From assembly GCA_037975125.1 (NCBI GenBank), contig JAJQOW010000020.1, positions 806,001 through 870,000 of the forward strand: a stretch of 64,000 bases of DNA, written 5' to 3'. Positions within the stretch are counted from its first letter, which is position 1; the number at the start of each line of letters is the position of its first letter. A program made the position numbers and the translations under genes. This DNA comes from Latrodectus hesperus. Taxonomy: Eukaryota; Arthropoda; Arachnida; Araneae; Theridiidae. Below the pieces are notes generated by a model that saw only the letters and a list, made by a program, of their open reading frames with translations, ran no database searches and was not told where the DNA came from. This document shows positions 55,894 to 64,000 of the stretch, piece after piece.

Positions 55894-56968
55894 TCTAGTT
55901 ATGGCCTCTGCAACAAGACCTCCATGTATCTTAACAGCTGGAGTAATCATCAAAGATTAAAGAAGGACAGCCCTTTCAGTCTGGCCGTCTCTCTTCAACT
56001 ACCTAATAGTAATGTTGAACCCAACTCAATACAGTGCTGCTTGAATCCTGCAGAAGGACTCCCCAGGGTTTACTTTCACTTTAACTTAAGTACTCATGTT
56101 AATAAGAAAGACTACATCCCAGAACATCTTAGACAACTGACCTTGGAAAACCTAAGCCACATTCCTAACAATGCCATCAAAATCTTCACTGACGGTAGTA
56201 AAATTGATATTCTAGCAGGTAGTGGCATATATATTGAAACCCCTCACACCAATTTCACTCTTTCTCATCGTAATCCCAATCACTGCTCTGTCTTCAGAAG
56301 TGAATTGATTGCAATAGACCTGGGACTAGAAGCTATTCTTTCTGAAGAGGATTATGGTGACCTATGGATCTTGTCTGACAGCCGTAGTTCTCTCCACCAT
56401 CTTAGTAATTGGCTTCTTGTAGGCGACAAGATCAGCAACTCTATCCTGCTTAAATTAAAACTCATTTCACTTAATCATGATGTTCACTTGCAATGGATAC
56501 CTTCACATGTGAATCTCCACGGGAATGAAATGGCCGATAATCTTGCTAAGGAGGGTTGCAGGATTTCAAATACTCCCTCTTCCACACTTACTTTTCTGGA
56601 GTTATACTCCCGGGAAAAATCAAAAATCTCGGAGGAGTGGAAAACACCCCCCACCCATAATTGGTACAAGGGATCAAAACCGGGTTTGTCCCTTGACCTC
56701 CCGTGTGACAGACGTACCCGGACTGTTCTCTCAAGACTTGCTAGCGGTCATATTAAGTGCCTCACTTTCAACGAGGGCAGGAAAACTTTCGTCACCTGCA
56801 CCAAGTGCCAAAATCATCAGGCTTCTCCTGAGCATCTTTTGGATTGCATGGGTCTCTCTAGGGAGGATCTCTTTAGCAATCCTCTTTTAGTCTTCGACTT
56901 CCTTACAGTCAACGAACTCGTGGATCTAGTCTGACTCCGTCAGACATGGAGGATAAGCAACAACAACA
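55894..56968 (+). mobile_element. 5'-truncated non-LTR retrotransposon with (AAC)n tail
   Basis: The 11-bp duplication acttctgttcc occurs at 55883-55893 and again at 56969-56979, bounding an insert that ends in 'agcaacaacaaca'. Only the 3' part of ORF2 is present, so this is a typical 5'-truncated LINE insertion. The RNase H domain places it outside the Jockey group that includes the LINE at 24955. Confidence 0.82.
55960..56934 (+). pseudogene. LINE ORF2 C-terminal part with RNase H domain
   Basis: An open frame of more than 300 codons to TGA at 56932-56934. The RNase H type-1 domain keeps its four acidic residues: IFTDGSK (Asp codon 56191-56193), SVFRSELIAID (Glu), LWILSDSRSS (Asp) and NEMADNLAKEG (Asp), with the adjacent WIPSHVNLHG motif. 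A cysteine-rich C-terminal stretch follows: CLTFNEGRKTFVTCTKCQNH then ASPEHLLDC. The reverse transcriptase is missing through 5' truncation, and an upstream frame change near 55960 is likely. In an intact element this domain would remove RNA from the RNA:DNA hybrid. This fragment has no promoter of its own. Confidence 0.8.
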
Positions 56969-56979
56969 ACTTCTGTTCC

Positions 56980-57114
56980 ACTCCTATTTTCATTCCATTC
57001 ATTTAATGTTTGCCTTCTTTGCTTGAAGTTAAGTGGATTTTAAGTAAGGAATCCGGGGAAATGGAACACCCAGCGACAGCAAAATATTATCCTGTTGACA
57101 ACGAATGATGTCGA
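56980..57114. other. short spacer
   Basis: Nothing recognised. Confidence 0.4.
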
Positions 57115-57345
57115 GATCGCTGTGGGCTGCTTGGGGAAGTGTTCGTTTCCATTGTAGGAAAGTAATGAGTTCGAATCCCGATCAAATCAAAGATCCGTCT
57201 TGTTCACTCATAGCGGTTGTCCTCCAAGTGAAGTGATGGGCAAGAATTAGGGGGTATTCTGCTTGATCCCTGGTTCTGAGTGACTCTCCCACCCGACTCA
57301 ACAGGTGGAGCAGAGAGGCATGCTACTGCAGCAACAATAAAATGG
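57115..57345 (+). repeat. SINE family D, copy 4
   Basis: Head diverged; box-B-like 'atgagttcgaatccc', body 'tcctccaagtgaagtgatg' and 'tattctgcttgatccctgg', 3' end 'catgctactgcagcaacaa'. Confidence 0.75.
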
Positions 57346-57666
57346 TTTACTTTTTTAATTTTATAGGTTTTACGTGAAAGATTCAATTTAATAATTTTTT
57401 TATTAGTTTTCACGGGCATTTACTTAAAATATGAAAAAAAAATATTTTAGCGGTAAAAAGAGAATTAATCAACGAATTTTGTTTCTGTCAATTGAAATCA
57501 CAGCTTTGAAAACGAATGAATTGAAGTTTAAGCTTGAATACAGCGATATCCATCGTATCTAATGTGAGATTATTACTATTGTTTTTAGACTATCTTCGGT
57601 TGCTTCAACGATCATTTTTGGCGCTAGATCCAGTATTCCTAATTCTAAATATTCTTTGGCGATGAG

Positions 57667-57835
57667 CCGAGCTGGCAGCCGAATCGCTCTTGCCTTCGGT
57701 TCATTAGTTCGTGGGTTCGAATCCCACCTTGGGCATGGATGTTTGTAGTGGTTCGGAGTCCACTTTAAACCGTAGGTCCTGGTCTAATTAGCCCTCGTGT
57801 GCAAAAAATGACCGTTTAGCGACAAACAAACCAAT
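57667..57835 (+). repeat. SINE family A, copy 3 (reference copy, 13-bp target duplication)
   Basis: 169 bp: head 'gctggcagccgaatcgctc', box B 'gtgggttcgaatcccacc', body 'gtttgtagtggttcggagtc', 3' end 'gtgcaaaaaatgaccgttta' and 'gcgacaaacaaacc'. The perfect 13-bp duplication ctttggcgatgag flanks it (57654-57666, 57836-57848). Confidence 0.85.
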
Positions 57836-57848
57836 CTTTGGCGATGAG

Positions 57849-59521
57849 GAAATGTTGTCAAGGTGACGCATTGTGACGTGCGCGATGTCGTAAATACTAG
57901 GGCTGCAAAATATAATTTTGTGCATAATTCTTGAAGGTCTCCATATCTACGACGTAATAAAAATCAGGCTGCCACATCGATGAGAAAATCAGCCAAAATA
58001 TCCCCAAACACAGAATTTGGCATCCTGAAATATACGATATTTTTGCCTATTAGACAGGTGTCCAAAGTTTGAAATTTTTTTTGGCGACAAAACCGGCTCA
58101 TGAAACCTCGGTTTTGTTGCAGAGAGAGGGGGGGTAGGGGGAGGAGAAAGGATGTCGCAACCCTGCGAAAAGGATTGCTCTGAAAAGGGGGCGTGCTCTA
58201 TGAAAGAGCAGGGAAACAATAGAAAAACAAAAGAAATACAAAATTCAATGATAAAATAAAAATATCAAAATTTTAAAATTCTTTATTGATAACTATAAAT
58301 GTTTAATAACATTATCTAACTATCTAACTTTATCTAACTACACATATATAATTTAATTTCAACTAATAAATTCAATTAATTAATAAATCGTATTATATTA
58401 AGTTTTAAATTTTTATGTTTAATAATTTATTTTATAGTTTATGATTTTAATTTATATTGAATTATTTGTGTAAAGTTTTTGAAACTTTACTTTTGTACCT
58501 AATAATAACCAGGACATACATGATTTAACTTCAATTAACAAATCATCTTATATTAATTTTAAAATTTTTTTATGTTTAATAATTTATTTATGTTTTGGTT
58601 TTAATTTTTTGAATTATTTGTATAAAGTTCTTAAAACTACATTTCTATCAGAAATTTAAATAATGATATCTGAATAGCATATTTTTTCTTAAATATTAGG
58701 TATTAAAAATAATTACCCAAATTAAATACTGGATTTAAATTTTTAGGCCGAATAATTCTAAAATAAAATGCAGATAGAAAAAAACACTTTTCACGAACAA
58801 TTATTAAGAAGAATTTAACCTCTCTTAACAAGGACTACTTTAAAATAATTCTTACTGGCAGTTCAAAATGTCTTTCATGTTTACTGCCTAAAAAAGATTT
58901 TAGATTTCTTGTTAAGACATAAAAAATAATATAGTAATTAATCAATAAATAACCAAAAATTATTTGAGATTTTTATTAATTTCGATTGGAACTTTGAAGA
59001 ATTCGATTTGAAAAAATATCAAAAAATTAAAATATTTCAAATACTTTATAATTCGACGTGTTTTTAATTTATGCTATTTAAACAAATACTTCTTATTACT
59101 ATAAATAAGCAAAAAACTCACCTTCGTAGAGAATACACCATAATTTTTCACAGGAACCTTCACACAATTAAATGTACAATAAATTAAGGACAAGCAATAC
59201 AGTTAATTTTTCGCGCCAATGCTTCCCCTGTTCTCCTACGCGCCCAGTTAAACTATACAGTTAAACTTTCTCAGTAATCTTCACAGTTAAGTAGATCGGT
59301 AACTTATTTTTTTATACAACCACTTAATTCAATATGAAATGCGTGTAATTGATATTTGTCATAATTATTCAAAATCAAACGATTGAAGGTAAATTGTTGC
59401 CTTGCTTGGTCCGTGCTTCTAAATTACGAAGATGAGCCGCTTCCACTTCACAGGTGGAATCAAATGTTGATCGAAGTGCAGGGAAGTATGCGAGTGCAAC
59501 AACAGTTCTGATCCATACACA
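57849..59521. other. AT-rich stretch with exon-like signals
   Basis: No identified gene. GC-richer patches at 57850-58210 and 59205-59260, a consensus donor at 59121-59117 (minus strand) after a 7-codon start, and an acceptor near 58024 suggest a possible minus-strand transcript, but the joined frame is only 26 codons. The rest, 58220-59100, is plain AT-rich DNA. Confidence 0.3.
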
Positions 59522-59534
59522 GCACAAATGCTTC

Positions 59535-60320
59535 TTCTTCTTCTTCTTAGAATTGGTTTTGTATGTCATTGGGCACCTCTGCTTTTATCAGCATTTTGTA
59601 CCATTAACCAAACCCAATGTTTCCTAGTTCCAGTTACTCGGGTCACCCACTTTATTAATAAAGTCCGATAACCCTTTAATGGAGTCTAGGTGTAACTCTC
59701 TAGTATGGATGATGCCTAAAGAGGTTAATCTAGGGAGGGCAAGAGCCTCGCATTCATAAATGATATGCTCTGCCGTTTCCTCTTGCGTATGACATTTCCA
59801 GCAGATAGGGTCTTGCTGAAATAGTCCCATCTGGTCAGAGAGTCAGTCATACTAGGGATAGCTTCCTGACTTTCACCAGAAGATTGTTTGGAGGTCATTT
59901 CTACCTCAAGTGAAGGATACATTACTGCCCCTTTACAAGACAGCCTCTGAGTTCACTTGTCTTTTTCAGCAAGGTCAACTTCAGAGGCATCACCTGTAGA
60001 TGCAGAAAGGATTGTTATTTCTTGTGTCTTTTCAGCCACAAGATAACAATTTATAAGCTCAGGTAATATAAGTCCACCCAGCATTGCCTGAGATACTGGG
60101 CAAGGCAAATTACTCTAGAAGTTTGCCAGGCAACTAGAGGCTCCGTTAAGACACCAATACCGCGGTGCCAATTAGCCCTAGGCACGGAACGCATAACACC
60201 AGGGTTTACGGGAGCTGGTTCGCGGCCTCTGATTCTATATTCAAGGCTATCCTGTCATTCCTACAGGACGTTCGGTGATCCACCGCCTACCGACGCGCCT
60301 GGTAGCTGCTCAGGCCCCAG
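59535..60320 (-). mobile_element. internally deleted non-LTR retroposon (SIDE-like), 786 bp
   Basis: The perfect 13-bp duplication gcacaaatgcttc flanks it (59522-59534, 60321-60333), and the tail reads (GAA)n on the minus strand. Its 5' part (60320-59960) is a GC-richer leader-like sequence without an ORF. The 3' part encodes only the last 68 or so residues of a LINE ORF2 (59830-59624: CWKCHTQEETAEHIIYEC then EALALPRL), the C-terminal zinc-knuckle of R1-type elements. Endonuclease and reverse transcriptase are absent, yet both ends and a clean duplication are present, so a short deleted RNA was retrotransposed in trans. Confidence 0.75.
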
Positions 60321-60333
60321 GCACAAATGCTTC

Positions 60334-61356
60334 ACTGGCAGGGAGTAATGTGTATTTTGGCTTCAGCGATGTCTCTTCTGCCTTATTTGTAATAAGATAT
60401 TTTGTGCAATTTTCCATAAATGCCTGCTCTTATAGCAAGACTGCATTTCCAAAACTAGTTTCTGCACGAATGTGCAGTACATTATTGGAATTTATTTTAT
60501 CATTAAGATAATATGTATCGGATGTTAGCTGTTAAGAAATTCAGAATTTTATGTGAAGTAATGTATTCCACAATTGCAGAGTACTATTCTAAATAGTCAT
60601 TTTCAACTATAACAAGCTGTCTGCCATATTATGATAAACACATTTTGTGTTGAAAGTTGTATCAAAATCAAAACATTGAGTTTCTGTGATGAAATTATTT
60701 TAAAAAGAAAAGTAGTCAATAATGTTATTAATGTAATTAATAAAGGATATAAATTAATATACATGAGAGCTTGATCTAAGTGGTTGTAAGTTAGGTGCAA
60801 ATAATTTTGTAACAATGTGCACTAAAACTTAGGATGTGTTTCCTTTGATTTTTCACAACTTTCTTCAAAGAACTTATACATTTAAATTCAACCATTTCAA
60901 AGAGTTTAAGTATAATTGTCTACTAGTTTGCCTACAAGCTTGTAGGTATGCATATTATTTAAAGATTGTCCCTTCCTGTTTATTATAACTGAGTTTATTT
61001 AAAATCCTGCTATTATTACTTTAATTAAAATCCTGCTATTAGTTTCATTTTATCAATTTAATTTGCTTTTTATTTGTAACGTTATACTTTTCAATAATTT
61101 ATAAAATTCCAGTTGATAAAACTAATTTAAATTCAGTCTTAATTTCGAACCATTAAAAAGTGTGGAATTAACTCAGTATGAAAATAAAACATAACTGGAA
61201 TAAATTTTTAAAAATTTGTCTCACCCCCGCCCCAAAAATGCAAATTATTTTTATTTATTTTTGGTAATCACAATTTTATTGATTAGAAATAAATACAATT
61301 TTTACAAGATATTTTTATGAAAATTGATTTTAATATTTAGCAACAATATTTTAAAA
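60334..61356. other. AT-rich gene-free stretch
   Basis: The first 170 bp, together with 59390-59521, form the interrupted target of the retroposon and look weakly coding, but match nothing I recognise. The rest is AT-rich and empty. Confidence 0.4.
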
Positions 61357-61358
61357 TA

Positions 61359-62602
61359 CGAGGGTCACTCTGAAATTTTTGAGATACAACTAGGTTTTTA
61401 AAGTTTTTAAAGTTATCAAAGTAGTCTCCTCCAGTATCAATGCACTTTTGTAGACGAATTTTCCACAGATTAAATGCCTCAAGCCATTCATTTCTTCGAA
61501 TAGATGAAAAAATGCATTTACATCCACATCAATCTCTTCTTCTGAATGAAAACGACGTCCACGTAAGTTCTTTTTAAGATTAAAGAATAACCAAAAGTCG
61601 CACATAGCTAGATCAGGTGAATACGGTGGATGTTCGATCACTTTAATTTGTTTTTGTTTAAGAAACTCCACTGTTAATCCGGCTGTATGTGAAAATGCAT
61701 TGTCATGGTGAAGCATTAGTCCCCTAACATTGAGTTCTTGTAGAATTTCTGGAAGATATTTAGTGGTATACCAGTTTGCTGTTACTGTCTTCTGTCCTTC
61801 CAACTGGATGGCTTTGACCCATCCCGTACTTCTGAAGAAAATGGCATGCATCACTTTTTTCAGTGCGCGTTGTTTTTTCACCATTGTCGGCGTGGGATCA
61901 TTTTCAAAGACCCATACTTTGCTTTCTTGACGTGTTGGAACGTCAAAAAACGGTATGTACGTTTCATCACTTGTTACAATTTTAGAAATGATGCGGTGGC
62001 CACCATCATTCAGCATATTAAGAGTTTCTTTACTGATTCTGACACGCTCCTCTTTTCGATGCTCAGTTAGATTATCGGGAACCCAACGGCAAACTACTTT
62101 TTTCATATGTAATTCTTCATGAATGATTTTGTGTATGGCTGCGGATCCAATGTTAAGTTCCTTCTGTATCATTTGATAGGTACAGCAATTATCATCCATT
62201 AACATTTTTCGTATGGCAGACACATTATCCGGGATTACTGCCGACGGCGGCCTTCCTGTGTGTTCTTCATTCTGAAGAAAATTGCGACCTCTTCTAAATT
62301 TTCTAAGCCATCTGAATACAGTAGCACGAGTTGGAGATTCATCACCAAATGCTGATATGCAACCGTTGAACGCATTCTTCTTGATTGAATCCTGCTTTGA
62401 AATCGTAGAAAATCATAGCGCGAAAATGTTCTCGCGTCAACTCCATTTTCGCTTCTGTTTAAAATTTATTGCACGCTAAACAAGTTGAAATAAGTCAGTA
62501 AAAAATCATGTTCTGTGTTAAAATACTTTGTACTTTAAACCGTTATTTTTATTTTGTAAATTCTCGTCTGCGCGTATCTTAAAAATTTCAGAGTAACCCT
62601 CG
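61359..62602 (-). mobile_element. complete mariner transposon (1244 bp, inactive)
   Basis: Terminal inverted repeats CGAGGGTCACTCTGAAATTT at 61359 and the complement of CGAGGGTTACTCTGAAATTT ending at 62602 are flanked by TA (61357-61358, 62603-62604). It contains one transposase gene on the minus strand. Length and layout are those of a full mariner. Confidence 0.92.
61390..62446 (-). pseudogene. mariner transposase, DD34D, frameshifted
   Basis: Start ATG at 62446-62444 (MELTREHFRAMIFYDF). A 1-nt insertion near 62355 shifts the frame. The long open part begins at 62223 (MSAIRKMLMDD) and covers the second helix-turn-helix (NIGSAAIHKIIHEELHMKKV), the linker WVPDNLTEHRKEERV and the catalytic core. 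The triad is TSDETYI (first Asp, codon at 61968-61966), HHDNAFSH (second) and YSPDLAMCDFWLF (third), with 34 residues between the last two, so DD34D is intact. A second frameshift near 61510 replaces the usual C-terminus, whose remnant (TGGDYFDNFKNF) is visible in another frame. Two frameshifts make the copy inactive, but decay is slight. Confidence 0.9.
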
Positions 62603-62604
62603 TA

Positions 62605-63210
62605 TTTTAAATGTATTCTAGCTTGTTAACCAACTGAAGCAATTAAAAAATTTTATTACCTATTAATAGTGCAATATATCATTTATGAAACACGCTACAA
62701 ATTGTTGGTCATTAGGTGTTGAACGTATACTTATTTTAACAAATTTTCAAAATTTCTATAATGCTACTAACTTTAAAAACTTTAGCTATTTATTGCAAAA
62801 AAATAATTGGGTAGGACTTCACAGCCCTCATTTAGGATCAACTCACTTGATTTTTCACAATATCTTTTTTACACATTTCATTTACCACAGATGAAATTGA
62901 AAATTTTATTTCATTTTTTTATCTCAGAAAAATTCCAGTGAAAAACATCTTTAACTTTATGGGAAATTTCGTATTTAAAATAGCTTTCCAAATTCTATAA
63001 TTTAGACCATTAATGTAAACCAAAATAATTTTATTGTAAAAAATTAAAATCACAAAATGTAATATTGATAATTTATGAATATTTCATTTTTATACCACAT
63101 AAACATATTTTTAATATTCCATTTTTATACCATAATATTTCTGATACCAAAACTACAAGACCTTTGTTAATAAGTCTCATTTCAGTGCAGATAACTCAAT
63201 TATGCGATTG
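62605..63210. other. AT-rich gene-free stretch
   Basis: No gene recognised. Confidence 0.5.
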
Positions 63211-63212
63211 TA

Positions 63213-64000
63213 AAGGGTGTTTTTTTTCGAGGGATAGAAGTTTTAGTTGGCATTACTTTGGTGACCGATTTAACAGCTGTCAAGTGATTTATTCTCAGTT
63301 TGGTTTGGCAATTCATCATGAATAGACTCACGCCTGAGTAACGCTTTCAAATTGTGCAATTTTATTACGAAAATAATGGTTCTGTGCGGAATGCGCACTA
63401 CGTCCATTTTATCGTCGACAAAATCGTCCATCAGAGCAGATAATTCGATATCCCATGGAACGCACCACGTTTACTCTAATTGATAACTCGCATCCCCAGA
63501 GACGCCGTACGGTGCGTACAGGAGAAGCAATTGCTTCTGTAGTGCGTAGCATTGAGGAAGACCCGAATGAGTCAATTCGCCATCGAGCACAGGAATTGGA
63601 TCTGTGTCCATCCACTTTATGGAAGATTTTGCGGAAGGATCTTGGTTTGCGTGCTTACAAAATCCAACTCGTGCAAGAATTGAAGCCAAGCGATCATCAA
63701 GCAAGGCGTAGATTCGTCGAATGGGCCCAAAACGAGATTGCCGTTGTTCCCGCTTTTCATAAGCGAATTTTGTTTAGCAATGAAGCGCACTTCTGGTTGA
63801 ATGGCTACGTCAACAAACAAAACTGCCGCATTTGGAGTGAAGCTAATCAACAAGTGTATGTCGAAACACCGTTACATCCAGAAAAACTGACTGTTTGGTG
63901 CGCTTCATGGGCTGGTGGAATCACTGGTCCGTACTTCTTCAAAAACGATGATGGCCACAACGTTACAGTCAATGGGGATCGGTATAGAGCCATGATTACT
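63213..64000 (+). mobile_element. mariner-type transposon, left part (runs off the window)
   Basis: Begins after TA (63211-63212) with AAGGGTGTTTTTTTTCGAG, a terminal sequence shared by a widespread arthropod Tc1/mariner lineage. The transposase gene follows at once. The right end lies beyond the window. Confidence 0.8.
63318..64000 (+). pseudogene. Tc1/mariner transposase, partial, first catalytic Asp replaced by Asn
   Basis: The reading starts MNRLTPE, hits TAA at codon 8 (63339-63341), and continues in frame to a small deletion near 63395. From there it is open to the window end (63395-64000). The N-terminal helix-turn-helix region is ESIRHRAQELDLCPSTLWKI. The first catalytic motif reads ILFSNEAHFWLNGY, where FSDE is expected; codon 63779-63781 is AAT (Asn). 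CRIWSEANQQVYVETPLHPE, KLTVWCASWAGGI and GPYFFKNDDGHNVTVNGDRY follow as usual for the family. Stop, frameshift and catalytic substitution all argue that this copy is dead. The second and third catalytic residues lie outside the window. Confidence 0.82.

Noticed and set aside
59375..59521. Host exon interrupted by the retroposon at 59535-60320
   Set aside because: With the insertion removed, both strands stay open over parts of 59375-59521 and 60334-60490, but no single frame is consistent and no family is recognisable. Left unannotated.

Overview
The window looks like part of an arthropod nuclear genome, most likely an arachnid (spider). It is very AT-rich, has long gene-poor stretches and (TA)n microsatellites, at least one spliced gene with a large intron, and a dense mix of metazoan transposons: Tc1/mariner, hAT, PIF/Harbinger-, pogo- and piggyBac-like MITEs, Jockey-type and RNase H-bearing non-LTR elements, a Ty3/Gypsy LTR element and several tRNA-derived SINE families. 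The spider assignment is inference; no species marker was found.

Layout. 1-10.8 kb: AT-rich DNA with a hAT dimerisation-domain relic (2.1-2.7 kb) split by a SINE, a second SINE, and a Tc1 transposon (7.1-10.7 kb) split by a 2.3-kb hAT transposon. 10.8-18.5 kb: the one host gene I can support, a two-exon minus-strand gene for a 61-residue protein resembling the mitochondrial outer-membrane translocase subunit TOM6. Its 7.5-kb intron holds a SINE and two MITEs. 18.9-24.9 kb: AT-rich hairpin repeats, a GC-richer patch that may be a promoter or 5' exon, converging relics of a mariner and a non-LTR RNase H domain, a piggyBac-like MITE and a duplicated unclassified repeat. 24.95-29.8 kb: a nearly full-length but frameshifted Jockey-like LINE whose two ORFs overlap at TAATG.

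30-42 kb: two palindrome-rich repeat blocks bracket a stretch that contains a very young, intact-looking Ty3/Gypsy element (32337-38601), with near-identical LTRs, a 4-bp target duplication and a textbook -1 frameshift signal between gag and pol, plus an internally deleted mariner at 40.3 kb. 43-57.9 kb: a repeat graveyard with a Tc1 fragment, a Jockey fragment, four tRNA-derived SINE families (B, C, D, E) plus a family A copy, a hAT MITE, a Tc1 relic, the longest (TA)n tract and a 5'-truncated LINE with an RNase H domain and an (AAC)n tail. 59-64 kb: a short internally deleted retroposon with a 13-bp target duplication, a complete but frameshifted DD34D mariner, and a second mariner-type element that runs off the window and carries an Asn at its first catalytic position.

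Nearly every long open frame belongs to a mobile element. Apart from the TOM6-like gene, no host gene could be identified with confidence. The most notable items are the TOM6-like gene, the gag/pol frameshift pseudoknot, the five SINE families with several clean target duplications, the nested insertions, and the long near-perfect hairpins.
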